Source: an uncultured Bacteroidota bacterium
GTDB taxonomy: Bacteria > Bacteroidota > Bacteroidia > Flavobacteriales > Flavobacteriaceae
NCBI GenBank assembly: GCA_902546095.1
Contig: CACCIQ010000005.1
Coordinates: 1-64,000 of the forward strand
Length of the DNA: 64,000 bases
Reading direction: 5' to 3'
The position numbers were made by a program, and so were the translations under genes. Position 1 is the first letter of the stretch, and every line of letters starts with the position of its first letter. Positions 1 through 11,141 of the stretch are shown in pieces. A model generated the notes under the pieces. That model was not told the origin of the DNA and made no database searches. It was given only the letters and a program-made list of their open reading frames with translations.

Positions 1-1752
1 TTGACAAAAAAAGTAGAAGTTTCTGATGATGGGTTTAATTGGACAGAATTTGAGGAAGGAATACAAACAATTTCCAAAAAACAAACTGATGAGTTTGATA
101 AACTCATTGATGAAAATTTTGTTGATACATATTCCGAAAGTGTAATAGTTGGGACTGTTGTAAACATCACAGAAAGAGAAGCTATAATTGATATAAATGC
201 TAAATCCGAAGGTGTTATATCGCTTAATGAATTTAGATACAACCCTGAGCTAGCTGTTGGTGATACAGTTGAAGTAATTGTTGACATACAAGAAGATAAA
301 ACAGGACAATTAATTCTTTCCCACAGAAAAGCTAGAACAATTAAAGCGTGGGAGAGAGTAATTGATGCTCATGATAAGGAAACAGTAGTTACAGGTTTTG
401 TAAAATGCAGAACTAAAGGTGGAATGATAGTAGATGTTTTTGGACTTGAAGCATTTTTACCAGGATCTCAAATTGACGTTAAACCTATAAGAGATTATGA
501 TCAATATGTTAATAAAAACATGGAGTTTAGGATTGTTAAAATTAATCATGAATTTAAAAATGTTGTTGTATCTCACAAAGCATTAATTGAAGCTGATATT
601 GAAGAACAGAAAAAAGAGATTATTTCTCAGCTTAAAAAAGGTCAAGTTTTAGAGGGAATAGTAAAAAATATAACAACATATGGAGTTTTTGTTGATTTAG
701 GTGGAGTAGATGGTTTAATACATATAACTGATTTGTCATGGAATAGAATTAATCATCCAACAGAAATTTTAGAATTAGATCAAAAATTAAATGTTGTGAT
801 CTTAGATTTTGATGATGATAAATCTAGAATTCAACTTGGAGTTAAACAATTAAGTAAACATCCATGGGAAAATCTTGATGGTAATCTCAAAGAAGGAGAT
901 AAAGTAAAAGGAAAAGTTTCGGTTTTAGCAGACTATGGAGCTTTTATTGAAATTGCTGATGGAGTAGAAGGTCTTGTTCATGTTTCTGAGATGTCATGGT
1001 CAACTCATTTAAGATCAGCTCAGGATTTTGTTAAAGTTGGTGATGAGGTTGAAGTTGTTATTTTATCATTAGATAGAGAGGAAAGAAAAATGTCTCTAGG
1101 TATTAAGCAATTAACTTCTGACCCTTGGACTGACATTACTAATAAATATCCTATTGAATCAAAGCACAAAGGAAAGATTAGAAATTTCACAAATTTTGGA
1201 GTTTTTGTTGAACTTGAAGAAGGAATTGATGGTTTAATATATATTTCTGACTTATCATGGACAAAAAAAATAAAACATCCGTCTGAACTTTTTTCAATAG
1301 ATGATAAAATTGATGTTATTGTATTAGAGCTTGATGTAGATGAGAGAAAACTAAGCTTAGGACACAAACAAACAAAGAAAAATCCTTGGGATGATTATTT
1401 AAAGAAGTATCCTGTAGATTCTACTCATAAATTTAAACTTGAATCTATTTCTGAAAGAGGAGGATCAATAATTTTAAATGATGATCTTAGTGCTTTTGTA
1501 CCCAAAAAACATACATTAAAAAATGATGGATCCAACCTCAAGGTGGGAGAAGAAGCAGATTTCAAAGTTATTGAATTTAACAGTGATTTTAAAAGGATTG
1601 TTATGTCACATTCCGCTACATTCAAAAAAGAGGTTGAAAAGAAAAAGACAAAAGCAAAGCCTAAAAATGATGATGTTGATAAATCTACACTTGGTGATAT
1701 TGAAGCTTTGGCAGATTTGAAGAAAAAAATGGATGAAAAAGAGGATAGGTAA
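1..1752 (+). CDS. rpsA: 30S ribosomal protein S1 (probably 5'-truncated by the window edge)
   Basis: Multiple S1 repeats (e.g. GxVkxittYGvFVDLGGvdGLIHITDLSW, VLADYGAFIEIADGVEGLVHVSEMSW); window begins inside or at the very start of the ORF. Confidence 0.95.
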   Translation: MTKKVEVSDDGFNWTEFEEGIQTISKKQTDEFDKLIDENFVDTYSESVIVGTVVNITEREAIIDINAKSEGVISLNEFRYNPELAVGDTVEVIVDIQEDKTGQLILSHRKARTIKAWERVIDAHDKETVVTGFVKCRTKGGMIVDVFGLEAFLPGSQIDVKPIRDYDQYVNKNMEFRIVKINHEFKNVVVSHKALIEADIEEQKKEIISQLKKGQVLEGIVKNITTYGVFVDLGGVDGLIHITDLSWNRINHPTEILELDQKLNVVILDFDDDKSRIQLGVKQLSKHPWENLDGNLKEGDKVKGKVSVLADYGAFIEIADGVEGLVHVSEMSWSTHLRSAQDFVKVGDEVEVVILSLDREERKMSLGIKQLTSDPWTDITNKYPIESKHKGKIRNFTNFGVFVELEEGIDGLIYISDLSWTKKIKHPSELFSIDDKIDVIVLELDVDERKLSLGHKQTKKNPWDDYLKKYPVDSTHKFKLESISERGGSIILNDDLSAFVPKKHTLKNDGSNLKVGEEADFKVIEFNSDFKRIVMSHSATFKKEVEKKKTKAKPKNDDVDKSTLGDIEALADLKKKMDEKEDR

Positions 1753-1765
1753 AATTATCCTCTTT
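1738..1765. terminator. Bidirectional hairpin spanning both stop codons of convergent rpsA and leuB
   Basis: AAAGAGGATA-(8 nt)-TATCCTCTTT perfect 10-bp stem; rpsA TAA at 1750-1752 and leuB TAA (tta) at 1755-1757 both lie in the loop or at the loop edge. Confidence 0.55.
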
Positions 1766-2822
1766 CAATCTTTTCTGTTATCCAATCCCCAATATCATTT
1801 GTTCCATATGATTTACCACTAGTAGAGAGATCTTCAGTGACAATATTATTTTCGATAGAATCGTTTACTAGATCGCGAATAAGCTTAGACTCATCAAGAA
1901 GATTAAAACTCCTTTCAAACATCATAGAAGCAGAAAGTATTGTTGCTAGTGGGTTAGCAATATTTTTTCCTTTGGCTTGGGGGAAAGAACCATGAATTGG
2001 TTCATAAATTGAAGTTCTTGTACCAACAGAAGCTGATGGCATCAAACCCATTGATCCAGAAATGACAGATGCTTCGTCTGTTAATATGTCACCAAACAAA
2101 TTACTAGTTATTAAAACATCATAATAACGAGGTGAATGTATTAATCTCATAGCCACGGCATCAACAAATTCATATGAAACACTAACCTCAGGATAATTTT
2201 TTTGTAAAGATTGTACTGTTTGTCGCCAAAGTCTAGATGTCTCTAGAACATTTGCTTTATCAATACAACATAATTTCTTTGATCTTTTCATTGCTAGCTC
2301 AAAACCAACTTTAGCTAATCTTTTAATTTCATCTACATTGTATTCGCAAGTATCAAATGCATAATCTTTTGCATTATTCCTACCTCTTTTACCAAAATAT
2401 ATACCACCTGTGAGTTCTCTTACAAAAACTAAATCTGTACCTTGAATTATTGATTTTTTTATTGGAGATTTTTCTAAAAGTGATTCAAAAGTGTACGTTG
2501 GTCTTATGTTTGCAAACAAACCCAATTCTTTCCTCATTCTCAAAAGCCCCTCTTCGGGTCGAACTTTTGCTGTTGGATTATTATCATATTTAGGGTCTCC
2601 TACTGCACCAAATAAAACAGCATCTGAGTTTAAACAAATTTTATGTGTTTCTTCAGGATATGGATCACCTGTTAGTTCAATCGCAGCAGCTCCCACTAAT
2701 CCTTCAGTCCATGTAATTTTATGATTAAATTTTTTTGCAATTGAGTTTGAAACTTTTACTGCTTCTCGAATAACTTCAGGTCCTATTCCATCGCCAGCTA
2801 ATAATGCAATCTTTAGATCCAT
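1755..2822 (-). CDS. leuB: 3-isopropylmalate dehydrogenase
   Basis: LLAGDGIGPEVIREAVKV, NLFGDILTDEASVISGSMGLMPSASVG motifs; leu cluster context. Confidence 0.96.
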   Translation of the reverse strand: MDLKIALLAGDGIGPEVIREAVKVSNSIAKKFNHKITWTEGLVGAAAIELTGDPYPEETHKICLNSDAVLFGAVGDPKYDNNPTAKVRPEEGLLRMRKELGLFANIRPTYTFESLLEKSPIKKSIIQGTDLVFVRELTGGIYFGKRGRNNAKDYAFDTCEYNVDEIKRLAKVGFELAMKRSKKLCCIDKANVLETSRLWRQTVQSLQKNYPEVSVSYEFVDAVAMRLIHSPRYYDVLITSNLFGDILTDEASVISGSMGLMPSASVGTRTSIYEPIHGSFPQAKGKNIANPLATILSASMMFERSFNLLDESKLIRDLVNDSIENNIVTEDLSTSGKSYGTNDIGDWITEKIERG

Positions 2823-2825
2823 ATA

Positions 2826-4343
2826 TCAAATAATATTTAGCATTTTTTCAGTTGCCTTTATAGCAGAAACAGTTTGATCTGAGTCTAATCCTCTTGTTAT
2901 AAATTCTTTCTTTGAATTTTTCCATGTTATGAATGTTTCACACAAAGCATCAGAATTGCTTCCAGGTGGAATCGTGACCGAGTAATCAGTTAAAATGGGT
3001 AGTAAATGTCCATTTTTCTTGTAAAGTTTTTTTAATGCATTCATAAATGCATCAAATTGTCCGTCCCCAAATCCTGACTCAGAAAATAATTTTCCATTTA
3101 TTTCAACTTTTATGTCAGCTGATGGTTTTTTATTTTTTTTATGTCTTAGGTAATAAGATTTTATTTTTATTTTTTCATGAATACTTCTAGTATTTAACAC
3201 ATCTGAAATAATATAAGGTAAGTCCTCGGCAGTTACTTTTTCTTTTTTATCACCAAGCTCAATAATCTTTTTGGTGACTTTTTTTAAATTCTCATCTGAT
3301 AATTTAAGGCCTAGTTCATCTATATTTTTTTTGATATTGGCTTTGCCTGAGGTTTTACCAAGAGCATATTTTCTTTTTCTCCCGAATCTCTCCGGTAAAA
3401 GATTGTTAAAGTATAGATTTTTTTTATTATCGCCATCAGCATGTATTCCTGCAGTTTGGGTGAATACGTATTCACCAACAATCGGCTTATTAGGGGGAAT
3501 TCTAAAGCCACTAAATGTTGATACTAATTTACTAACTTTATAAAGAGCTTCCTCATCAATTTCAATTTTATAATTAGGTAAAAAATCTTTTACAGAAGCC
3601 ACAATACTTGCCATTGGTGTATTTCCAGCTCTTTCACCCATTCCATTTATTGTGGTGTGAACTCCATTACAACCTGCTTTTATAGATTCCAATGTATTAG
3701 CCACACTTAAGTCATAATCATTATGTGCATGGAAATCAAAGTGAATATCCGGGTAATTACCAATAACCTCATTCAGGTACTCAGATGTTTCAACAGGATT
3801 TAAGACACCAAGTGTGTCAGGCAATAAAATTCTTTCAACAGGTTGATTTTTTAAAAAACTTAAAAATTTAATGATATAGTTTTTTGAGTCTTTCATTCCG
3901 TTGCTCCAGTCTTCAAGGTATATGTTAGTTTTTATGTTATTTTTTCTAGCATTTTGTATGCTTATCTCAACATCTTTAAAGTGTTGTTTGGGAGTTTTTT
4001 TTAGTTGATGTTTTAGATGATTTAGTGAGCCTTTAGCAAGAAGATTTTGAACTTTTGCTCCAGTTTTCTTCATCCATTCAATAGAAATACCATTATCTAG
4101 AAAAGTTAGGATTTCTACCTTATCATCAAAATTTTCTGATTTTGCCCAATCAATAATTTTCGAAACAGCCTTAAATTCACCACTTGAAACTCGTGCTGAC
4201 GCAACTTCAATTCTATCTACTTTCAATTCTTTCAAAAGTAGTTTTGATATTGTGAGCTTCTCATATTCAGAGAATGACATTCCTGATGTTTGTTCACCAT
4301 CACGTAGCGTAGTATCCATTATTTCAATTTTTTTCCTTTTCAC
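2826..4343 (-). CDS. 2-isopropylmalate/citramalate synthase-like enzyme with C-terminal LeuA-type regulatory domain
   Basis: [60 protein letters not shown]; ~100 aa C-terminal domain. Confidence 0.85.
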   Translation of the reverse strand: MKRKKIEIMDTTLRDGEQTSGMSFSEYEKLTISKLLLKELKVDRIEVASARVSSGEFKAVSKIIDWAKSENFDDKVEILTFLDNGISIEWMKKTGAKVQNLLAKGSLNHLKHQLKKTPKQHFKDVEISIQNARKNNIKTNIYLEDWSNGMKDSKNYIIKFLSFLKNQPVERILLPDTLGVLNPVETSEYLNEVIGNYPDIHFDFHAHNDYDLSVANTLESIKAGCNGVHTTINGMGERAGNTPMASIVASVKDFLPNYKIEIDEEALYKVSKLVSTFSGFRIPPNKPIVGEYVFTQTAGIHADGDNKKNLYFNNLLPERFGRKRKYALGKTSGKANIKKNIDELGLKLSDENLKKVTKKIIELGDKKEKVTAEDLPYIISDVLNTRSIHEKIKIKSYYLRHKKNKKPSADIKVEINGKLFSESGFGDGQFDAFMNALKKLYKKNGHLLPILTDYSVTIPPGSNSDALCETFITWKNSKKEFITRGLDSDQTVSAIKATEKMLNII

Positions 4344-4344
4344 T

Positions 4345-4941
4345 TTACAACGGGGTTTTCTTTGAAAAATTTTGTATGGATTCTTTTAAATTAAGTAGGT
4401 AATCAATGTCATCATAACCGTTTAACATATTATTTTTTTTGTAATGGTTTATTTCAAAATTTTCATAATACTCAGATCCTTGGATTTTTATTAATTGTTT
4501 TCTTAAGTCAACAATTATTAGTGTTGAGGGATCTTTAAAGATCCTTTCTAAGATTACTTCTAAGAATTTTGGAGAGATTTGAACAGGCAGTACTCCAATA
4601 TTCAAACAATTATTTTTAAAAATATCAGCAAAAAAACTAGATATAACACATCTAAAACCATAATCATATATTGCCCATGCAGCATGTTCCCTAGATGATC
4701 CAGAACCAAAATTTTTACCACCTATTAAAATCTTACCCGTATACTTATTATTATTAAGCACAAAATCTTCTTTAGGATTATTATTTGAATCATACCTCCA
4801 ATCACGAAACAAATTTTCACCAAAACCTTTTCTTTCGGTTGCTTTCAAAAATCTTGCAGGTATTATTTGATCTGTATCAATATTTTCAATAGGTAGAGGA
4901 ACAGCTGTACTTTCTAATATGTTAAATTTTTCGTAAGCCAT
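4345..4941 (-). CDS. leuD: 3-isopropylmalate dehydratase small subunit
   Basis: NIDTDQIIPARFLK, GGKNFGSGSSREHAAWAIYDYGFRCVISSFFADIFKNN. Confidence 0.96.
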   Translation of the reverse strand: MAYEKFNILESTAVPLPIENIDTDQIIPARFLKATERKGFGENLFRDWRYDSNNNPKEDFVLNNNKYTGKILIGGKNFGSGSSREHAAWAIYDYGFRCVISSFFADIFKNNCLNIGVLPVQISPKFLEVILERIFKDPSTLIIVDLRKQLIKIQGSEYYENFEINHYKKNNMLNGYDDIDYLLNLKESIQNFSKKTPL

Positions 4942-4943
4942 AA

Positions 4944-6335
4944 TTATAAATATCTAGGGTCAGTAACCTTTCCAGTAATTGCGGCAGCTGCAGCGACAAT
5001 GGGACTCGCTAATAGTGTTCGTGATCCAGGACCTTGTCTTCCCTCAAAATTTCTATTTGATGTGCTGACAGCATATTTTCCTGGCGGAATTTTATCATCA
5101 TTCATAGCCAAACATGCTGAACATCCTGGTTCTCTAAGTTCAAATCCTGATTCATTTAAAATAGTTAAAAGTCCTTCATCCTTAATCGCTTTCTCAACCT
5201 TGTGTGATCCTGGAACTAACCAAGCAGTAACATTTGGAGCTTTTTTTCTTCCTTTAACAATATTTGTAAAAGCTCTAAAATCTTCTATTCTACCATTTGT
5301 ACAACTACCCAAGAAAACAAAATCTATTTTTTTCCCAAGAATTTTATCACCTTCTGAATAATCCATGTATTCAAGAGATTTTAAGAAAGTTTCTTTATTT
5401 CCTCCATGTTGATTTGAACTGGGAATTCCTGAATTTATTGAAATACCCATTCCAGGATTAGTTCCATAAGTAATCATGGGTTCAATCGTAGATCCATCAA
5501 AGGTAAATTCTTTATCAAAAACAGCATCATCATCTGATTTTAAAGTTTTCCAATATTCCATAGCATCATCCCAAGTCTCATTTTTAGGTGAAAATTCTCT
5601 TCCTCTTACATAATTGAATGTTTTATCATCTGGTGCAATCATACCTCCTCTTGCACCCATTTCAATGCTGAGGTTACAAACTGTCATTCTTCCTTCCATA
5701 GTCATTGATGAAAAAACCTCACCAGAATACTCAACAAAATATCCAGTAGCTCCAGAAGTTGAAAGTTTTGAAATTATAAATAATGCTACATCCTTTGGAG
5801 TTACAGCTTCATTTAGTTGACCATTTATATTAATTCTCATTTTCTTTGGTTTGGGTTGCATAACGCATTGAGTTGATAAAACCATTTCAACCTCTGATGT
5901 TCCTATTCCAAAAGCTATCGCCCCAAAGGCACCATGTGTTGAAGTATGCGAATCTCCACAAACAATAGTTGCACCTGGTAGGGTGATACCATGTTCAGGT
6001 CCAATAACATGTACTATACCATTTTTTTCATGACCTAAACCCCAATATGAAATTCCATGATATTTTGCATTTTCCTCAAGGGCTTTGAGTTGCTTTGATG
6101 ATAAATAATCTTTAACCGGAAGATGTTGATTTCGGGTTGGTGTATTGTGATCAGCTGTGGCAAATGTTTTTTCAGGGAATAGAACTTTAATATCTCTATT
6201 CTTTAATCCTAAAAAAGCAACGGGACTTGTAACCTCATGAACCATGTGTCTATCAATAAATAAAACATCTGGTCCTTTATCAATTTTTTTAACAACATGT
6301 GAATCCCACACTTTATCAAATAATGTTTTTCCCAT
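4944..6335 (-). CDS. leuC: 3-isopropylmalate dehydratase large subunit
   Basis: [61 protein letters not shown] Fe-S ligands. Confidence 0.97.
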   Translation of the reverse strand: MGKTLFDKVWDSHVVKKIDKGPDVLFIDRHMVHEVTSPVAFLGLKNRDIKVLFPEKTFATADHNTPTRNQHLPVKDYLSSKQLKALEENAKYHGISYWGLGHEKNGIVHVIGPEHGITLPGATIVCGDSHTSTHGAFGAIAFGIGTSEVEMVLSTQCVMQPKPKKMRININGQLNEAVTPKDVALFIISKLSTSGATGYFVEYSGEVFSSMTMEGRMTVCNLSIEMGARGGMIAPDDKTFNYVRGREFSPKNETWDDAMEYWKTLKSDDDAVFDKEFTFDGSTIEPMITYGTNPGMGISINSGIPSSNQHGGNKETFLKSLEYMDYSEGDKILGKKIDFVFLGSCTNGRIEDFRAFTNIVKGRKKAPNVTAWLVPGSHKVEKAIKDEGLLTILNESGFELREPGCSACLAMNDDKIPPGKYAVSTSNRNFEGRQGPGSRTLLASPIVAAAAAITGKVTDPRYL

Positions 6336-6336
6336 A

Positions 6337-7491
6337 TTAGATTTTTGCTAATTGAATAATGTTAGGCAAATCAGAGTCAGTAACTTCTTTATTTTTATCT
6401 GCAAATTTTAAGAATTGATTGTAAACTTTATCCAATTGAATTTTAGTTAAGTCAAAACCAATATTTTTAGCTCGATAAGCCAATGCAGCTCTTCCACTTC
6501 TTGCAGTCAATACAATTGACGATTCATTAACTCCTACATCCTTTGGATCAATAATTTCATAAGTTTCCCTCTTCTTGATAACACCATCTTGATGTATTCC
6601 AGAACTATGCGCAAAAGCATTAGCTCCAACTATCGCTTTATTTGGTTGTACTACCATGCCCATAAGATCAGAAACCATTCTACTAGTTTCAAGCAAAAGT
6701 TTTGTGTTAATATTTGTATCTAAATTTAGTTCCTCATGTTGTTTTAGTATCATTACAACTTCTTCAAGAGATGTATTTCCAGCTCTTTCACCAATGCCGT
6801 TAATTGTACATTCAATTTGTCTTGCTCCATTTATTACTCCTTCAATTGAATTAGCAGTTGCGAGACCTAAATCATTATGACAATGACATGAAATTGTAGC
6901 CCTATCAATATTTTTAACATTATTCATCAAGAAACTAATTTTTTTTCCATATTCATAAGGAAGGCAATATCCAGTAGTATCTGGAATATTTAAAACAGTT
7001 GCACCCGCATCAATTACTTTTTCACAAACTAATGCTAAAAAGTCATTGTCAGTTCGTCCTGCATCTTCAGCGTAGAATTCTACATCATCGACATACTTCT
7101 TTGAATACTTCACAGCCTCAACTGCTCTATCTAATATTTTATCCCTTGTTGAATTGAATTTATGTTTTATATGAGAATCAGATGTTCCAATACCAGTATG
7201 AATTCTAGGCTTTTTAGCATGTTTTAAAGCTTTTACAGCAACATCTATATCATTTTGAACAGCTCTGGTTAAACCACAAACACTAGCATTTTTTACAACT
7301 TTTGATATTTCTACAACTGAATTAAAATCTCCGGGACTTGATACAGGGAAGCCTGCTTCAATGATGTCAACTCCCAACGAATCTAATTTTTTAGCTATGG
7401 TTAGCTTCTGGGAAGTTTCTAATTTACAACCTGGAACTTGTTCTCCGTCCCTTAAAGTTGTATCAAATATTTTGATAGTATTTTTCATCAA
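6337..7491 (-). CDS. leuA: 2-isopropylmalate synthase (short form, no C-terminal regulatory domain)
   Basis: [56 protein letters not shown]; ends at ~384 aa. Confidence 0.92.
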   Translation of the reverse strand: MMKNTIKIFDTTLRDGEQVPGCKLETSQKLTIAKKLDSLGVDIIEAGFPVSSPGDFNSVVEISKVVKNASVCGLTRAVQNDIDVAVKALKHAKKPRIHTGIGTSDSHIKHKFNSTRDKILDRAVEAVKYSKKYVDDVEFYAEDAGRTDNDFLALVCEKVIDAGATVLNIPDTTGYCLPYEYGKKISFLMNNVKNIDRATISCHCHNDLGLATANSIEGVINGARQIECTINGIGERAGNTSLEEVVMILKQHEELNLDTNINTKLLLETSRMVSDLMGMVVQPNKAIVGANAFAHSSGIHQDGVIKKRETYEIIDPKDVGVNESSIVLTARSGRAALAYRAKNIGFDLTKIQLDKVYNQFLKFADKNKEVTDSDLPNIIQLAKI

Positions 7492-7530
7492 TAAGATTAC
7501 AAGCTCGTAAAAATAGTAAAATATATATAA

Positions 7531-8208
7531 TTAACAGGGGGGTTTCTCTTTGTTTGACCAAATATTACTTTTAGGTGGACTGGCATCCAAAGAAATTTTA
7601 ACTTTAGTTATTGGATGAATAAATTCTATACTTTTTGCATGTAAGCAAATACTTTTGTCTTTGTTAGCTCTTTTTGCACCATATTTTACATCTCCTTTTA
7701 TTACACAACCAATATTTGCTAATTGGCTTCTAATCTGATGATGTCTTCCGGTCTCTAAAATTATCTCAATTAAAAAATACTTATTTAAATTTTTGATTAA
7801 AGTGTAATGTAGTATCGCTTCTTTAGATTTTAATTCATTCTTGCATGCAATAAAAGATTTATTTTTTGCTTGATTTTTTTTCAAAAAATTTATGAGAGTT
7901 CCTTTTTTTGGTTCCGGTGATTTTTCGGTTACAGCATGATAAATTTTTTTTATTTTTCTTTCTTTAATCAACTTATTCATTCTTACTAGGCTTTTGCTTG
8001 TCTTAGAAAAAATTACTAGACCACTAGTTGGTCTATCTAATCTGTTGACTAAGCCTAAGTATACGTTTCCAGGTTTTTTATATTTAGTTTTAATGTAGTT
8101 TTTAACTTTGTCAACCAGAGATGAGTCTCCTGTGTGGTCCGATTGAGATAGTTCCCCTGCCGATTTATTAACTATAATTAAGTGGTTGTCCTCATAAACA
8201 ATATCCAT
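7531..8208 (-). CDS. RluA-family pseudouridine synthase
   Basis: LGLVNRLDRPTSGLVIFSKTSKSL (HRLD-type catalytic Asp motif), ETGRHHQIRSQLA. Confidence 0.9.
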   Translation of the reverse strand: MDIVYEDNHLIIVNKSAGELSQSDHTGDSSLVDKVKNYIKTKYKKPGNVYLGLVNRLDRPTSGLVIFSKTSKSLVRMNKLIKERKIKKIYHAVTEKSPEPKKGTLINFLKKNQAKNKSFIACKNELKSKEAILHYTLIKNLNKYFLIEIILETGRHHQIRSQLANIGCVIKGDVKYGAKRANKDKSICLHAKSIEFIHPITKVKISLDASPPKSNIWSNKEKPPC

Positions 8209-8213
8209 GAGAA

Positions 8214-9026
8214 TTAATACATTTCTTTTTTATTGGGAAATTTTTTTGACTTGACATCCGAAACATACCTTTTGACTGCTTTTTTAATAGTTGAATTTAG
8301 ATCTAAATATCTTCTTAAAAATCTAGGATTAAATTCATTTGTTAAACCAAGGAGATCATGAATAACAAGAACCTGACCATCTACTGCATCCCCTGCACCA
8401 ATACCAATAAGTGGGATGTTGGTTTCTTTATGGATTTTTTTTGACAATTTTGAAGGAATTTTTTCTAAAACACATGCAAAGCATCCTAATTTTTCTAATT
8501 TCTTAACATCTTTTAATAATTGGTTAGCTTCAGATTTATCTGCACCTCTCACACTGTAGGTGCCAAATTTATATATAGATTGTGGTGTTAATCCTAAGTG
8601 TCCCATGACAGGTATCCCTGCATTTATTATTTTTGAAATAGAGTCACTTATTTCACTTCCTCCTTCCAATTTGACAGCATGAGCTCCAGATTCTTTCATA
8701 ATTCTGATTGCTGATCTTAGAGCCTCTTGAGGATCAGATTGATAAGTTCCAAATGGAAGATCGACTACTACAAGCGCTCTTTTAACTGCTTTAACTACAG
8801 ATTTAGCGTGATAAATCATTTCATCTAAGGTGATAGGAACAGTTGTTTCGTTTCCTGCAATAACATTAGAAGCTGAGTCACCGACTAAAACAATATCAAT
8901 ATTAGATTCATCAATAATTCTTGCGAATGTGAAATCATAAGCAGTTAACATGCTTATTTTTTCACCCTCATGTTTCATTTCTGAAAGAGTTTTAGTAGTG
9001 ATTCGTCTGTAGGGCGCTTTTTTCAT
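8214..9026 (-). CDS. panB: 3-methyl-2-oxobutanoate hydroxymethyltransferase
   Basis: [64 protein letters not shown]. Confidence 0.96.
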   Translation of the reverse strand: MKKAPYRRITTKTLSEMKHEGEKISMLTAYDFTFARIIDESNIDIVLVGDSASNVIAGNETTVPITLDEMIYHAKSVVKAVKRALVVVDLPFGTYQSDPQEALRSAIRIMKESGAHAVKLEGGSEISDSISKIINAGIPVMGHLGLTPQSIYKFGTYSVRGADKSEANQLLKDVKKLEKLGCFACVLEKIPSKLSKKIHKETNIPLIGIGAGDAVDGQVLVIHDLLGLTNEFNPRFLRRYLDLNSTIKKAVKRYVSDVKSKKFPNKKEMY

Positions 9027-9030
9027 TTGC

Positions 9031-9038
9031 CAAATGTA
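9031..9038 (-). promoter_or_regulatory. TAnnTTTG -7 box 4 nt upstream of panB ATG
   Basis: Minus strand TACATTTG-GCAA-ATG. Confidence 0.55.
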
Positions 9039-9123
9039 ATTAAAATTAAAATAAAAAAACTGTCATAGTGTCAGATAAATAATATGGCATAACTCTTGAA
9101 CTTATCATGAAAAAATTAAAGTT

Positions 9124-11037
9124 ATGAGCAAAATAATTGGTATTGATTTAGGAACTACAAACTCATGTGTTTCTGTTATGGAAGGTAATGAACCAGTTGT
9201 GATACCTAACGCTGAAGGCAAAAGAACAACTCCATCAGTTATTGCATTTGTTGAAGGTGGTGAAATTAAAGTTGGAGATCCTGCCAAAAGACAAGCAGTT
9301 ACTAATCCTACAAAAACAATCTCTTCCATAAAAAGATTTATGGGAAGCAAGTATTCTGAGTCAAAAGATGATGCTAAAAGATCTGCATATAAAGTCGTAA
9401 AAGGAGACAATGATACATCTAGAGTTGATATTGATGGAAGATTGTATACCCCACAAGAGCTGTCAGCCATGATTCTTCAGAAAATGAAAAAAACCGCTGA
9501 GGATTATCTTGGAACAACTGTATCTGAAGCTGTAGTGACTGTTCCAGCATATTTTAATGATGCACAAAGACAGGCAACTAAGGAAGCTGGCGAAATATCT
9601 GGATTAAAAGTTCAAAGAATTATTAATGAACCAACAGCTGCAGCATTAGCATACGGTCTTGACAAATCAAACAAAGACCAAAAAATTGCTGTGTATGATT
9701 TAGGTGGAGGTACTTTTGATATTTCTGTTCTTGAATTAGGTGATGGTGTATTTGAAGTACTATCAACTAATGGTGATACTAGATTAGGTGGAGATGATTT
9801 TGATGAAGCCATAATCCAATGGATGGCATTTGAATATGAAGAAGAAGAAGGTGTTGATTTAAGAAAAGATCCGATGGCTCTGCAAAGATTAAAAGAAGCA
9901 GCCGAAAAAGCCAAAATTGAATTATCTTCATCGACACAAACTGAAATTAATCTTCCTTATATTTCAGCAACGGATGCGGGACCAAAACACTTAGTTAAAA
10001 CTCTAACAAGATCTAAGTTTGAACAATTATGTTCAGATTTAGTTAAAAGATCTATGGAACCTGTAAAGAAGGCTCTAAAAGATGCTGGATTAAATAAATC
10101 TGACATTGATGAGGTTATTTTGGTAGGAGGATCTACAAGAATCCCCGTTATTCAAAATGAGGTAGAAAAATTCTTTGGTAAAAAACCATCAAAAGGAGTC
10201 AATCCAGATGAAGTTGTTGCAGTTGGCGCAGCTATTCAAGGTGGTGTATTAACTGGTGATGTTAAAGATGTCTTATTATTAGATGTTACGCCTTTGTCTT
10301 TAGGTATTGAAACTATGGGTGGAGTGATGACAAAATTGATTGAATCAAATACAACAATACCCTCAAAAAAATCTCAAGTTTTCTCGACTGCCGCCGATAA
10401 CCAGCCCTCTGTAGAAATACATGTTTTACAGGGTGAAAGATCTATGGCAAAAGACAACAAAACTATCGGAAGATTCCACTTAGATGGCATTCCACCATCA
10501 CCAAGAGGAGTTCCTCAAATTGAGGTTACTTTTGACATAGATGCAAATGGTATTATTCAGGTAACAGCTCTAGATAAGGCAACTAATAAATCACAGGATA
10601 TCAGAATTGAGGCTTCCTCGGGACTTTCTGAAGAGGAGATTGAAAAAATGAAAAAAGAAGCTGAAGCAAATGCTGAATCTGATAAAAAATTGAAAGAAGA
10701 AGTTGACACTCTTAATAGCGCCGATGCTATGATTTTCCAAACTGAAAGCCAGTTAAAGGAATATGGTGATAAAATATCTGATGATAAAAAGAAGGCTATT
10801 GAAGATGCTCTTGAAACACTAAAAAAAGCTCATGAATCAAAAGATATTGAGTCGATTAAGACTGAGCTTGAAAAAATTAATGAAGCATGGAAAAATGCCT
10901 CTCAAGAATTGTACAAGGCTCAAGCAGAATCTGCAAAATCAACAGATGAAAATAATCAAGAATCTAAAAAATCTGGAAAGAAAAGTAAAGGTTCTGATGA
11001 TGATGTTCAAGATGTAGATTTTGAAGAAGTAAAATAA
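9124..11037 (+). CDS. dnaK: Chaperone DnaK (Hsp70)
   Basis: [53 protein letters not shown]. Confidence 0.98.
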   Translation: MSKIIGIDLGTTNSCVSVMEGNEPVVIPNAEGKRTTPSVIAFVEGGEIKVGDPAKRQAVTNPTKTISSIKRFMGSKYSESKDDAKRSAYKVVKGDNDTSRVDIDGRLYTPQELSAMILQKMKKTAEDYLGTTVSEAVVTVPAYFNDAQRQATKEAGEISGLKVQRIINEPTAAALAYGLDKSNKDQKIAVYDLGGGTFDISVLELGDGVFEVLSTNGDTRLGGDDFDEAIIQWMAFEYEEEEGVDLRKDPMALQRLKEAAEKAKIELSSSTQTEINLPYISATDAGPKHLVKTLTRSKFEQLCSDLVKRSMEPVKKALKDAGLNKSDIDEVILVGGSTRIPVIQNEVEKFFGKKPSKGVNPDEVVAVGAAIQGGVLTGDVKDVLLLDVTPLSLGIETMGGVMTKLIESNTTIPSKKSQVFSTAADNQPSVEIHVLQGERSMAKDNKTIGRFHLDGIPPSPRGVPQIEVTFDIDANGIIQVTALDKATNKSQDIRIEASSGLSEEEIEKMKKEAEANAESDKKLKEEVDTLNSADAMIFQTESQLKEYGDKISDDKKKAIEDALETLKKAHESKDIESIKTELEKINEAWKNASQELYKAQAESAKSTDENNQESKKSGKKSKGSDDDVQDVDFEEVK

Positions 11038-11055
11038 TTAATTTTTCAATTTGTT

Positions 11056-11084
11056 AAAACGTGTCTCATGACACGTTTTTTTTT
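11056..11084 (+). terminator. Rho-independent terminator after dnaK
   Basis: AAAACGTGTC-TCAT-GACACGTTTT followed by a T run. Confidence 0.85.
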
Positions 11085-11141
11085 GCATAAGATTAAAAAT
11101 TAATCGACATATGTCTTACATTTGCGATCTAATTTATTTTT

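Noticed and set aside
4999-5361. Plus-strand ORF opposite leuC (and similar shadow ORFs at 1020-1367, 2491-2724, 9105-9470, 9612-9914, 27357-27671)
   Set aside because: All lie antisense to strongly conserved housekeeping genes; no promoter or homology cue.
7492-7530. Leader peptide/T-box attenuator ahead of leuA
   Set aside because: Only ~39 nt separate rluA-like and leuA; no Leu-codon run or T-box-like structure is visible.
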